A DNA stretch of 47,069 bases, from the NCBI GenBank assembly GCA_964653285.1, contig CAZZEX010000032.1, positions 1 to 47,069 of the forward strand, in the 5' to 3' direction. Both the position numbers and the translations under genes were made by a program. This document shows, piece after piece, positions 23,565 to 31,160 of this stretch; the first letter of the stretch is position 1; every line of letters starts with the position of its first letter. The notes beneath the pieces were generated by a model. It made no database searches and was not told the DNA's origin. It saw only the letters and a program-made list of their open reading frames with translations. Origin of the DNA: CAZZEX01 sp964653285. Its GTDB lineage: Bacteria; Chloroflexota; Anaerolineae; B4-G1.

Positions 23565-23858
23565 ATGGATCTACTAACTGTGGAAGCAATCTATCAAGAT
23601 GGTATTATCAAGCCTCTCACAGACCTCCACTTGCGGGAGAACGAGCGGATCAGGCTCCGCATCGAGCGCCGTCCTGGCAACATTCAAAAGGAAACCCGGA
23701 ACATTGTCCACTTGCGCGGCGTCTGGAAAGGCCATCTGACCGCTGCCGACAAGGAAGAAGACTGGGTCTCCGACACTGTCGCCGCAATCCGTCGCGAATC
23801 GGCCCAAAGAGTCAAACACCTGGCACTCTCGATAGACGAGGCTCTGCACAATGCCTGA
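23565..23858 (+). CDS. DUF104-type (AF2212-like) antitoxin
   Basis: 97 residues. The start VEAIYQDGIIKPLTDLHLRE followed by NERIRLRIER is the short beta-barrel motif of DUF104 antitoxins that pair with PIN toxins. The ATG at 23565 has GAGGTG at nine bases; a GTG four codons earlier is possible but badly spaced. The C-terminal half (KEEDWVSDTVAAIRRESAQ) is longer than in minimal family members. The next gene overlaps by eight bases and starts like a PIN domain but is broken. Confidence 0.75.
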   Translation: MDLLTVEAIYQDGIIKPLTDLHLRENERIRLRIERRPGNIQKETRNIVHLRGVWKGHLTAADKEEDWVSDTVAAIRRESAQRVKHLALSIDEALHNA

Positions 23859-23975
23859 CCCTCAACTCTACGTCACAGACACCCACAGCCTGCTCTGGTA
23901 CCTGTATGACCTCCCGCAACTCGCCCCGGCCGCACAGGCGGCCTTCTCCGAGGTAGAGAACGGTGAGGCCATCCG
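23851..23975 (+). pseudogene. Truncated PIN-domain (VapC-like) toxin
   Basis: The frame starts YVTDTHSLLWYLYDLPQLAP, with the first conserved Asp and the strand-helix opening of PIN nucleases, and holds to about residue 38 (AFSEVENGEA). It then runs into repeat-like sequence (CTTTCGCGCTCTTCGCG) and on into the duplicated mfd end. The remaining acidic residues of the active site are missing, so the toxin must be inactive. The antitoxin gene seems intact. Confidence 0.7.
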
Positions 23976-24028
23976 AAAGGCTTTCGCGCTCTTCGCGAAC
24001 TTTCGTGCCCTTCGTGGTCCAAACGCCT

Positions 24029-24093
24029 GCCCCATCCGTCAACCGCCCGTCGCGCGCGCCATCTCCTTCAGCACGGCCACCAGCTCCTCCCGC
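24029..24093. repeat. 65-bp direct repeat, second copy (end of mfd)
   Basis: Carries the final codons of mfd (EELVAVLKEMARATGG) and its stop. Identical to 23448-23512. Confidence 0.95.
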
Positions 24094-27000
24094 CAGCCGC
24101 GCTCCTGCGGCAGCCAGATGTCGTGGCGACCCACGACCGCGCGCTCGCCCAGGACGCGCTGCAGCCTCTCGCGCTTGGGATAATCCCCCCCACCCGACCG
24201 CAACACCAGGCGGCCATTCTCGACGACGATGGTCCCCACCCCAGTATCGCGCGCCAGCGCCTTCAACCGCAACTGATATATCAAGTTGCGCACGGCCAGA
24301 GGCAGTGGCCCGAAGCGGTCTGCCAACTCCCGCTCCATCCCGTCAATCTGCGCCATCGAACCCAGTTCCGCCAGGCGGCGGTATATCTGCAGGCGCAACC
24401 GCACGTCGGGGACGTAGTTCTCAGGCAACCGCACCGGTATGGGCAGATCAATCCTGATGCCCCCCAGCGGTTCAGGCGGCGGGGGCTGACCCTCGCGCTG
24501 CGCCCTCAATTCCTGCACCGCCCGCGCCAGCAGCCGGGTATAGAGATCGAAGCCGACGGCGGCAATGTGGCCCGATTGGCGGGTGCCCAGAATATCACCC
24601 GCGCCTCGAATCTCCAGGTCCCGCATGGCGATGGTATACCCGGCACCCAGATCGGCCGCCTCGCGGATGGTCTCTAGCCGCTGGCGCGCCTCGGGCGTCA
24701 GGCGGGGCAACCGATTGTGGAAAAAATAGGCGTAGGCCCGCTGCGCGCCCCGGCCCACGCGCCCCCGCAACTGGTAGAGTTGCGCCAGCCCGAAGCGATC
24801 GGCCCGCTCGACGATAAGCGTGTTGGCATTGGGGATGTCGAGACCGCTCTCGATAATACTGGTGCACACTAGCACGTCAATCTCCCCGGCGACGAAGCGC
24901 AGCATCACCCGCTCCAGGTTAGCCTCCCGCATCTGGCCATGGGCCACGGCGAAGGTCGCCTCCGGCACCATTCTCTCCAGCCGGCGGCGCACCGTCTCAA
25001 TCGTCTGCACGCGGTTGTGGACGTAAAAGACCTGCCCACCCCGCTCCAGTTCGCGCAGGATCGCCCGCCGCACCAGTTGGGCGTCGTACCCACCCACGTA
25101 GATGGTGACCGGCAGCCGCTCCTCGGGCGGGGTCTCAATGGTGCTGATGTCGCGCACACCGGTGAGCGACATATAGAGAGTGCGTGGAATAGGAGTGGCG
25201 GTCATTGTCAGCACGTCCACCTCGGTGCGCATACGCTTGAGTCGCTCCTTGTGCGTGACGCCGAAACGCTGCTCCTCGTCAATGACCAGCAGGCCCAGAT
25301 CGGCGAGGACGACGTCCTTCTGCAGCAACCGGTGGGTGCCGATGACGATGTCCACCTGACCAGTGAGCAACTCTTCCAGGATCTTCCTCTGCTCGGCGCG
25401 GGAGCGAAAGCGGGAGAGCATCTCCACCTCGACCGGGAAAGGGGCCAGCCGCTGGCAGAAGGTAGCGTAGTGCTGCTGAGCCAGAACGGTGGTCGGCACC
25501 AGAACAGCGACCTGCTTGCCGTCCATAACGGCTTTGAAGGCCGCCCGCAGCGCCACCTCGGTCTTGCCATAGCCCACATCGCCGCAGATGAGCCGGTCCA
25601 TCGGCTTGGGCTTTTCCATGTCGGCCTTGACGGCGGCAATGGCACGCAGTTGGTCCTCGGTCTCGAAGTAGGGGAAACCAGCCTCCAGTTCCGCCTGCCA
25701 GGGCGTGTCGGGGCTGAAGGCGTGACCGGCAGCCAGTTCGCGGGTGGCGTAGAGTTCCAGAAATCCGCGAGCGACGTCCTCGGCCGCCCGCTTGGCCTGC
25801 GCCTTGACGGCCCGCCACCCGGCCGTGCCCAGCCGATTGAGACGCGGCGGGCGGTCGCTGGCTCCAATATAACGGCTGAGCCGGTCTGCCTGGTGGACAG
25901 GGACGTAGAGGCGGTCACTGCCTCCGTACTCCACCAGCAGGTACTCACGCTCGACCCCCTCCATAGCCCGCATGACCAGGCCGCGAAAGACACCAATGCC
26001 GTACTCAACATGAACGACGAAATCACCAGGAGTGAGGTCGGAGAAATAGGACTCAGGAGCGACTTTGCGGCGATAGGCGGGACGTCGGGGCTCCGGGCGA
26101 CGCCAGCCGAAGATTTCGGAATCGGTGAGTAGATGAGTAGATGAGTAGGGAGTAGGTGAAGAAGGAAGGAAACGGAGGATCCAGCCTTCGGAGAGAGAGC
26201 CTTGGACAAAGGTAAGGGGGGCTCGTGGCGGCTGGCGCAATTCGTCAATCGGCAGGAAGTAATCGTGCTCCGCGCCCCACAGTTCGGCCAGACGGCGCGC
26301 CTGCTGGCTGACGACGACCACCTGCCCACCCCCCCCCCCGCCCCCTCCTCCCCCCCTGTAAGGGGGGCTGGGGGGGGTGGGGGAGGAGGAGAGCGCGGTG
26401 TGGATGTGCTGCAGCACGGATTTGAGTTGGCCGCCAAAATGAGGGCCGGGGATGACGCAATCGGCCAGGCGAGAGGTCGTCCCCTCCTCTCCGTGGCCCA
26501 GCGTAAGGACAGGCCGGTCGGTCAGCCGTTCTGCCCACTCGTCCCAGGTGACGTAGGGAAGCGGGTAATCAGGTGGGAGCGTCTCGGCTTCCTCGGCGGC
26601 AACCCGCAGCTCCACAGCCTCCTCCTCCAAGCCAGCCCAGGCATCCGCCAGTTCCTGCGGGGCATCCACGACCAACAATGCCTCGGGTGGAAGGTAGTCC
26701 AGCAGCGTGGCGGAATCAGTGTAGAAGTAAGGCAGATAGAACTCGAGACCAGGGAACGGCGCAGCGGCCGCCAGGCCCTGATGATGGGCCTCCAGTTCGG
26801 CGCGCACATCGGCCGGCTGGTCGCGGGCCAACTGTGCGGCGACGTGGCTGGCGACGCGAGACCCGTGGCGGGGGAGCGCTTCGCGGGCCGGGGCGATGGT
26901 GACACTCCCCACCCGCTCCTGCGAGCGCTGGGTGGCGGGGTCAAAGCGACGGAGCGACTCGATCTGGCTGCCGAAGAGTTCAATGCGCACAGGTAGGGGA

Positions 27001-27593
27001 TCAGCCGGCGGGAAGATATCGAGGATGCCTCCCCGGTGGCTGAACTGACCAGGGGCCTCGACGACGCTGACCGGCTCGTAACCCAGCCCCGCCCAGTGGC
27101 CTAAGGTCCGCTCCAAGTCGAGCGTCTGACCCACGCGGAACTCACGAATACAGATGCGGAACTGGCGCAATGGCAACGTGCGCTGCATCAGCGAGCGGGC
27201 CGAGGCGACGACGATTATCTCCCCCTTCCCCCCCTCCAGGGGGGGGGAGGGATGATAAAGGGCGGAGAGAACGCGCAGGCGGCCGGCAATGACCTCGTCG
27301 GTCCAGGGAGCGCACTCATAGAAGAGCGCCAGTGGTTCGGGGAAGCGCAGAATGCACTCCGGGGCAGGGGACCAATCGCGCAAGGAGTGAGCCAGCGACT
27401 TGGCGCGTTCCACCGAGCCAGCGATGACCAGCACCAGGCGCTTCAGGTCACGGGCAAGCGCGGCTATGAGAGCCGGCCGGGCAGCGCGCGGCAAGCCCAG
27501 CGGGGGCGACATCTCACCGCTCTCCAGGTCCTCCCGTAGAGCCCGGTAGGGCTCCAGCGACTCAAATGACGTCAGAAGCCCTGAGACATTCAT
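24039..27593 (-). CDS. mfd: Transcription-repair coupling factor Mfd
   Basis: ATP-driven translocase that removes RNA polymerase stalled at DNA damage and recruits UvrA. The 1184 residues show the UvrB-homology N-terminus (VVEAPGQFSHRGGILDIFPP), the CarD-like RNA polymerase interaction domain at about 520-590 (DFVVHVEYGIGVFRGL, EYLLVEYGGSDRLYVP), the P-loop GDVGYGKTEVA near 670, DEEQRFGV near 771 and the helicase motif YQLRGRVGRG. Three in-frame low-complexity insertions lie in the non-conserved N-terminal half, encoded by repeats at 26125-26158, 26326-26390 and 27220-27252. All motor motifs are intact. ATG at 27593; the upstream spacer holds two long inverted repeats. Its last 65 bases are duplicated beyond the gene. 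Confidence 0.97.
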   Translation of the reverse strand: MNVSGLLTSFESLEPYRALREDLESGEMSPPLGLPRAARPALIAALARDLKRLVLVIAGSVERAKSLAHSLRDWSPAPECILRFPEPLALFYECAPWTDEVIAGRLRVLSALYHPSPPLEGGKGEIIVVASARSLMQRTLPLRQFRICIREFRVGQTLDLERTLGHWAGLGYEPVSVVEAPGQFSHRGGILDIFPPADPLPVRIELFGSQIESLRRFDPATQRSQERVGSVTIAPAREALPRHGSRVASHVAAQLARDQPADVRAELEAHHQGLAAAAPFPGLEFYLPYFYTDSATLLDYLPPEALLVVDAPQELADAWAGLEEEAVELRVAAEEAETLPPDYPLPYVTWDEWAERLTDRPVLTLGHGEEGTTSRLADCVIPGPHFGGQLKSVLQHIHTALSSSPTPPSPPYRGGGGGGGGGGQVVVVSQQARRLAELWGAEHDYFLPIDELRQPPRAPLTFVQGSLSEGWILRFLPSSPTPYSSTHLLTDSEIFGWRRPEPRRPAYRRKVAPESYFSDLTPGDFVVHVEYGIGVFRGLVMRAMEGVEREYLLVEYGGSDRLYVPVHQADRLSRYIGASDRPPRLNRLGTAGWRAVKAQAKRAAEDVARGFLELYATRELAAGHAFSPDTPWQAELEAGFPYFETEDQLRAIAAVKADMEKPKPMDRLICGDVGYGKTEVALRAAFKAVMDGKQVAVLVPTTVLAQQHYATFCQRLAPFPVEVEMLSRFRSRAEQRKILEELLTGQVDIVIGTHRLLQKDVVLADLGLLVIDEEQRFGVTHKERLKRMRTEVDVLTMTATPIPRTLYMSLTGVRDISTIETPPEERLPVTIYVGGYDAQLVRRAILRELERGGQVFYVHNRVQTIETVRRRLERMVPEATFAVAHGQMREANLERVMLRFVAGEIDVLVCTSIIESGLDIPNANTLIVERADRFGLAQLYQLRGRVGRGAQRAYAYFFHNRLPRLTPEARQRLETIREAADLGAGYTIAMRDLEIRGAGDILGTRQSGHIAAVGFDLYTRLLARAVQELRAQREGQPPPPEPLGGIRIDLPIPVRLPENYVPDVRLRLQIYRRLAELGSMAQIDGMERELADRFGPLPLAVRNLIYQLRLKALARDTGVGTIVVENGRLVLRSGGGDYPKRERLQRVLGERAVVGRHDIWLPQERGWREELVAVLKEMARATGG
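26125..26158. repeat. GAGTAGAT repeat inside mfd
   Basis: GTGAGTAGATGAGTAGATG then AGTAGGGAGTAGGTG: tandem eight-base units with drift. In frame it encodes SPTPYSSTHLLTDSE on the coding strand, outside any conserved motif. Confidence 0.6.
26326..26390. repeat. Long C-run/G-run element inside mfd
   Basis: CCCACC with long C runs, CTGTAAGGGGGGCTG, G runs and GGAGGAGG. It encodes a Pro/Ser stretch and then ten glycines. Related to the elements at 464, 1003 and 27220. Confidence 0.7.
27220..27252. repeat. C-run/G-run element inside mfd, N-terminal
   Basis: TCCCCCTTCCCCCCCTCCAG followed by a G run and AGGGA, a palindrome. It encodes HPSPPLEGGKGE, while the flanking sequence fits Mfd directly. 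Confidence 0.7.
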
Positions 27594-27603
27594 GCTCTTA
27601 TAC

Positions 27604-27722
27604 TTCCCCTATCCGCACTGGCCCTCGCGGCCACCGGCGGCCCCAGCGGTTTCGGGGGAAGAGTACCTCGGATAGGGGAAATACACGATTCGAGGCTATC
27701 CCGCATTCCTATCGTGTATTTC
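27604..27722. other. Two inverted repeats between pth and mfd
   Basis: First pair: TTCCCCTATCCG at 27604-27615 and CGGATAGGGGAA at 27669-27680. Second pair: GAAATACACGAT at 27678-27689 and ATCGTGTATTTC at 27711-27722. Both are perfect 12-bp arms. The second includes the pth stop codon. The first ends about a dozen bases before the mfd ATG, so its arm could mask the mfd ribosome site (AGGGGAAG). No T-tract is present. Confidence 0.75.
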
Positions 27723-28326
27723 TCCCATCAGTGGTACTCCTTCCCTCTACCACGCCCCTATTATATCGCTCCATCGCCGCCTCAATTCCCTCCATCAGCC
27801 AAGTCTCAATAGCAGCCACGGCCCGCTCCAGCGTTTCCTCCACCAGCAGCCCCTCTTCCGCCGAGAAATCCTGCAACACGTAGGCGGCCGGATCCATCTG
27901 CCCCGGCGGCCGGCCAATGCCGATGCGCAGGCGGGAGAAGTTCTGGCTGCCCAGGTGCTTGATGATGGACTGTATCCCTTTGTGGCCCCCACTGCCTCCC
28001 TCCGGCCGCAGGCGCACCGTGCCCAGGGGCAGATCGAGATCATCGTAGACCACCAGCAACCGCTCCAGTGGCACCCGGTAGAAGTGGGCCAACGACACGA
28101 CCGCGCGACCGCTCTCATTCATAAACGTCTGCGGCTGAGCCAGGATGACTCGCTGCCCGCGGACGGTACCCAGGGCGACGCGGGCTCGCTTCTGGCGCTT
28201 GTCAAAGGCCAGATTGTGGGCTACGGCCAGTCGCTCGAGGCAGCAAAACCCGACGTTGTGCCGGCTTGCAGCGTATCGTGTACCTGGGTTACCCAACCCG
28301 ACGATGAGGCAGAATGCCACGGTCAT
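27709..28326 (-). CDS. pth: Peptidyl-tRNA hydrolase
   Basis: Releases tRNA from peptidyl-tRNA that drops off ribosomes. The 205 residues start MTVAFCLIVGLGNPGTRYAA and show HNVGF (the catalytic histidine), LAQPQTFMNESGRAV, LVVYDDLDLPLGTVRLR, GGSGGHKGIQSIIKHLG and RLRIGIGRP. The ATG at 28326 is chosen because the family begins there; the frame continues 52 codons upstream without homology. The C-terminus (DGRNTR) and stop lie in an inverted repeat arm, so the native end may have been replaced. Confidence 0.96.
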   Translation of the reverse strand: MTVAFCLIVGLGNPGTRYAASRHNVGFCCLERLAVAHNLAFDKRQKRARVALGTVRGQRVILAQPQTFMNESGRAVVSLAHFYRVPLERLLVVYDDLDLPLGTVRLRPEGGSGGHKGIQSIIKHLGSQNFSRLRIGIGRPPGQMDPAAYVLQDFSAEEGLLVEETLERAVAAIETWLMEGIEAAMERYNRGVVEGRSTTDGRNTR

Positions 28327-28367
28327 ACTCTGTGCTCTGTTCGCGTATTCAGTGCCCCGGCAGTGCC

Positions 28368-29114
28368 TCACCTTCGTGGCGAACTCGCGCGCCAGCGCAA
28401 GAACCAACGCACGCCGGCCTTCACCAACAGGTAAAGGACACACATCGAGAACAATAATACAACGATTAGCCCTCCGGTGCAAAAGGCAGTGCGCAGTGCT
28501 TCAACATTAAGAAATGCCCCGCCCCCTTCCTCCTCGGTCGAGGGCGTGACGGTTTCCTCGGCCACTTCACCCGAGGGCGTGGGAGAGGGACGTGGCGTCG
28601 GAGTAGCAGGCTGTTCGACAGGGACTGGCGTAGGCGTCGGCCCGACTACGGCGGTGGGCATCGGCTCCGGCGTGGGTGACTCCTCGGGCGTCGGCGTCGC
28701 GACGGGCTGGGCGTTGTTCACCGTCAGGTGCGTGACGAAGAAAACGTAAGGACTGGCAGGATCATCAACCCCCCAGACTGCAAGAGCCAACGTGTACTGG
28801 CCATCGGGGATAGCAGTGGTATCCCATGTGCCCAACACATTATCCTCCACCTGCATTCCTTCGACGATGGCAAAGTCTACCCACTGCGAATCACCGGTCG
28901 GCTCGGGCCCGGCGGCGTAGCGCAACTGATAGGAGCCTACATTGGGATGGGTAGCAACGCCTGTGACCTCCACCACCCCACTCACGGTCATGCCGCTGGT
29001 CGGGTACGTGACGACCGACCGTGCCTGAGGCTGTGGCGCTGCCCAGCCCGGCGGGCTCACGGAGAGCAGAATCATCACCAGCGTCATTCCTACGGCCAGT
29101 GTACGCTTGTGCAT
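28368..29114 (-). CDS. Secreted, membrane-anchored protein with Pro/Thr-rich stalk
   Basis: 248 residues: signal peptide at 1-26 (LAVGMTLVMILLSVSPPGWAA), an extracellular Ig-like domain (PTSGMTVSGVVEVTGVATHP, WDTTAIPDGQYTLALAVWGVDD), a stalk of PTP repeats at about 140-190, and a C-terminal membrane helix at about 212-235 (LIVVLLFSMCVLYLLV) with a basic cytoplasmic end. The plan is a surface protein anchored by its C-terminus with an exposed beta-sandwich. ATG 29114 follows AAGGGG at five bases. The binding partner is unknown. Confidence 0.85.
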   Translation of the reverse strand: MHKRTLAVGMTLVMILLSVSPPGWAAPQPQARSVVTYPTSGMTVSGVVEVTGVATHPNVGSYQLRYAAGPEPTGDSQWVDFAIVEGMQVEDNVLGTWDTTAIPDGQYTLALAVWGVDDPASPYVFFVTHLTVNNAQPVATPTPEESPTPEPMPTAVVGPTPTPVPVEQPATPTPRPSPTPSGEVAEETVTPSTEEEGGGAFLNVEALRTAFCTGGLIVVLLFSMCVLYLLVKAGVRWFLRWRASSPRR

Positions 29115-29376
29115 AGGCACCCCTTAATGATAAGTCTATACTGAGCACGTGATGCGTGTTGCGTGAAACGTGATGCGTAATCTCACTCATGCCTTACGCA
29201 TTACGTCGAAAAGTGTAACATGAAAGGGCCAGAATGACAAGGGGTGCAGAAGCAGTTAGCAGTTAGCAGGAAGCGGGAAGGGGGAAGGGGGAAGCAGGAA
29301 GCAATGAGCCAGACCAGCCGATAGCCTCTTGCTCGCTGCTAACGGCTAATGGCTTACTGCTAACGGCTAACTCAGG
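29115..29376. repeat. Repeat-filled spacer upstream of the ECF sigma gene
   Basis: Contains GTGATGCGTAA...TTACGCATTACG (inverted arms at about 29171-29204), GTGATGCGTGTTGCGTGAAACG units, then AGCAGTTAGCAGTTAGCAGG, GGGAAGGGGGAAG and GCTAACGGCTAATGGC repeats related to those at 14460 and 15785. No gene seen. Confidence 0.65.
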
Positions 29377-29405
29377 TTGACCAGCCGCCATTCCTCTGTT
29401 ATACT
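29377..29405 (+). promoter_or_regulatory. Promoter for the ECF sigma operon
   Basis: TTGACC, 17-base spacer, TATACT. This is a housekeeping-type promoter with ideal spacing, ending 95 bases before the chosen sigma start; the spacer between shows nothing else clear. Confidence 0.75.
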
Positions 29406-29500
29406 GAGCCTGTGTCACCACAGGAGGGCGCAACCGAAAGCGCACAGCGGTGTTCTCATAGATGAGGCCTCGTCGCCCTCCCTTTGACAGGGATGGCGAT

Positions 29501-30085
29501 ATGCAGGAAGAGAACGATGCGGCGCTCATCGCCCGTGCAAAGGAAGACCCAGAGGCATTCGGCCTTCTATACGAGCGGTACGTCGATAGCATCTACAATT
29601 ACATCTATTACCGCACGGGCAACCACCACGACGCGGAAGACCTGACAGCGCGCACGTTCTACCGGGCGCTAAAGCACATCTCGCGCTATGTGGATCGGGG
29701 AGCGCCCTTCTCGGCGTGGCTCTACCGTATCGCACATAACCTGGTGGCAAACTGGCACCGGGACCGCAGCCGGCGGCACATCATCTCACTGGACGAATTG
29801 GTGACGAGAGCACTAAAGCGAGATGAACCTGCCGCTCTGGCTGAGGAGCGCGCGGAACATGACCTGCTACTCCAGGCGGTCCGGCGGTTGCCGCCGGAGC
29901 GACAGCAACTGCTCATCCTCAAGTTCGCTGAGCAGATGAGCAACGCCGAGATCGCAGAGGTGATGGAACGGACAGAGGGGGCGATCAAGTCACTTTACCA
30001 CCGGACGTTGGTGGTATTGCGCAAGGAATTGACCCACGAATGGAACGGGCGGGAGGAGATCACGGAGAGGACGAGCGATGAATGA
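29501..30085 (+). CDS. ECF-type RNA polymerase sigma factor
   Basis: About 194 residues from ATG 29501 (AGGGA eight bases before); a longer frame from 29462 lacks a ribosome site. Region 2 is seen in FGLLYERYVDSIYNYIYYR followed by DAEDLTARTFYRAL and FSAWLYRIAHNLVANWHRD; region 4 in LPPERQQLLILKFAEQMSNA followed by EIAEVMERTEGAIKSLYHRT. It belongs to the sigma-70 ECF group. The next gene, with one membrane helix, overlaps by eight bases and is a likely anti-sigma partner. The promoter upstream is of the housekeeping type, so autoregulation is not evident. Confidence 0.93.
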   Translation: MQEENDAALIARAKEDPEAFGLLYERYVDSIYNYIYYRTGNHHDAEDLTARTFYRALKHISRYVDRGAPFSAWLYRIAHNLVANWHRDRSRRHIISLDELVTRALKRDEPAALAEERAEHDLLLQAVRRLPPERQQLLILKFAEQMSNAEIAEVMERTEGAIKSLYHRTLVVLRKELTHEWNGREEITERTSDE

Positions 30086-30482
30086 GAAACGCGTGGTCGA
30101 AGTGCTGACAACTCACGCCGAGGGACTGATTGGCCGACAGGAGGCCCTACGGCAGATCAACATGACAGACGAGGAGCGCGGCCGGCTGGCTCCGCTGTTC
30201 CAACTGGCCGACCAGTTACAGCAGAGCATGCAGCCGGTACGACCTTCGGCAGCCTTCGTGCGCAGCCTGGGCAAGGAATTGATGGACAACGCCAAGCGCC
30301 AGATTGCGCTGACAAAACGGTTACGGCGAGCAATGCTGATTGGCGCAGCAGCACTAGGGTCTCTCTTGTCTATCGCGTCGGTGGTGGGAGCAGTCATGTT
30401 CGTGGTAGCACGGCTACGCGCACGAGCACAGACCCGAGCCATCCATGCACCGGCGGGCCGGACAGGGAGCGCGCCAGCATAA
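30078..30482 (+). CDS. Putative membrane anti-sigma factor
   Basis: 134 residues: a cytoplasmic helical part (HAEGLIGRQEALRQINM, FQLADQLQQSMQPVRPSAAF), one membrane helix at about 86-108 (AMLIGAAALGSLLSIASVVG) and a short basic tail. Overlap with the sigma gene and this topology fit an anti-sigma role, but no ZAS-type HxxxCxxC motif is present, so the mode of sigma binding is unknown. A strong terminator follows. Confidence 0.6.
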   Translation: MNEKRVVEVLTTHAEGLIGRQEALRQINMTDEERGRLAPLFQLADQLQQSMQPVRPSAAFVRSLGKELMDNAKRQIALTKRLRRAMLIGAAALGSLLSIASVVGAVMFVVARLRARAQTRAIHAPAGRTGSAPA

Positions 30483-30508
30483 CAGACGAGCGAGAAGTAG
30501 GCCCCTGG

Positions 30509-30537
30509 GAGCCCCGGCTGAGGCCGGGGCTCTTTTG
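30509..30537 (+). terminator. Rho-independent terminator of the sigma operon
   Basis: GAGCCCCGGC, loop TGAG, GCCGGGGCTC, then TTTTGT. A perfect 10-bp GC-rich stem with a T-tract on the plus strand, just after the putative anti-sigma gene. Confidence 0.93.
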
Positions 30538-30708
30538 TCACCCCAGGCGACGCATGCGCTCCATGTACCGCTCCATGCGGTGCTCCAAGCCATGGATCCG
30601 CTCCTCGAGTTCTTGCAGCAGCAACAGGATCTGACCAATAGCCTGCTCGGTCGTCAACTGCCCTCGTTCCCAGGCCCGAATCACGCCCTCCAAACCGTAG
30701 GTACCCAT
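30538..30708 (-). CDS. Small coiled-coil protein, unknown
   Basis: 56 residues starting MGTYGLEGVIRAWERGQ from the ATG at 30708 with AGGAG upstream, then LTTEQAIGQILLLLQELEER and a charged coiled coil to the end (MERYMERMRRLG). The longer upstream frame lacks support. It is driven by a perfect promoter containing a palindrome, next to an XRE regulator gene. The family is unknown; length and helix suggest a small partner or antitoxin-like protein. Confidence 0.65.
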   Translation of the reverse strand: MGTYGLEGVIRAWERGQLTTEQAIGQILLLLQELEERIHGLEHRMERYMERMRRLG

Positions 30709-30723
30709 GCTCCTACTCCTTTC

Positions 30724-30815
30724 ACACGCCAACGTGTAGACCAGTCCGAGAATTAGGGGAGCCAGTGCTCCCCCGATTACCCACCTATTATACACGGAAA
30801 CGTGTGAGTTGTCAA
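30724..30815 (-). promoter_or_regulatory. Promoter with two ACACG-N4-CGTGT palindromes
   Basis: On the minus strand TTGACA, 17-base spacer and TATAAT (30810-30815 and 30787-30792). A palindrome ACACG-GAAA-CGTGT sits in the spacer (30792-30805), and a second, ACACG-CCAA-CGTGT, lies 54 bases further into the leader (30724-30737). Two matching operators around a consensus promoter imply tight repression, most simply by the XRE protein encoded just upstream. Confidence 0.82.
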
Positions 30816-30831
30816 GATGCAGGAGCAAGTT

Positions 30832-31098
30832 TTAAGGTTCGGACTTCCCTTCCTCTCCCTCTTTAGGCGGCGACTCGGCCGCCGTGAGTCGGTACTCGAA
30901 ACCTTCTCCCTCGGCGACGAGCGTGAGCAGCCGATTCATCCCACCACGGGGACAGTACATCCCAGTCTCCCACTCGCTGATGGTCTGCTGACGCGTGCCC
31001 AGTTCCTCGGCCATCTGCTGCTGAGTTAGCCCCATGTACCTTCGCAGCGCGTGAATGGATTCGGCATCCCACTGGTACTTGACCTTGCGCCTGCCCAC
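30832..31098 (-). CDS. XRE-family transcriptional regulator
   Basis: 88 residues with a Cro/C1-type helix-turn-helix at about 17-45 (ALRRYMGLTQQQMAEELGTR, QQTISEWETG), followed by RLLTLVAEGEGFEYRL and an acidic, probably disordered tail. GTG start at 31098 with GGAGGTGG upstream. It lies directly upstream of the palindromic promoter that drives the small coiled-coil gene and is the likely repressor there. Its own promoter (31118-31146) gives a very short leader. Confidence 0.88.
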   Translation of the reverse strand: MGRRKVKYQWDAESIHALRRYMGLTQQQMAEELGTRQQTISEWETGMYCPRGGMNRLLTLVAEGEGFEYRLTAAESPPKEGEEGKSEP

Positions 31099-31117
31099 TT
31101 ACACCACCTCCAGGCCG

Positions 31118-31146
31118 ATTTTACCCGCCTCCGCAGCATGCGTCAA
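31118..31146 (-). promoter_or_regulatory. Promoter of the XRE gene
   Basis: On the minus strand TTGACG, 17-base spacer, TAAAAT (31141-31146 and 31118-31123). No ACACG palindrome lies here. It begins 15 bases from the end of the repeat element at 31161. Confidence 0.7.
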
Positions 31147-31160
31147 GTCCTGCATCACCC

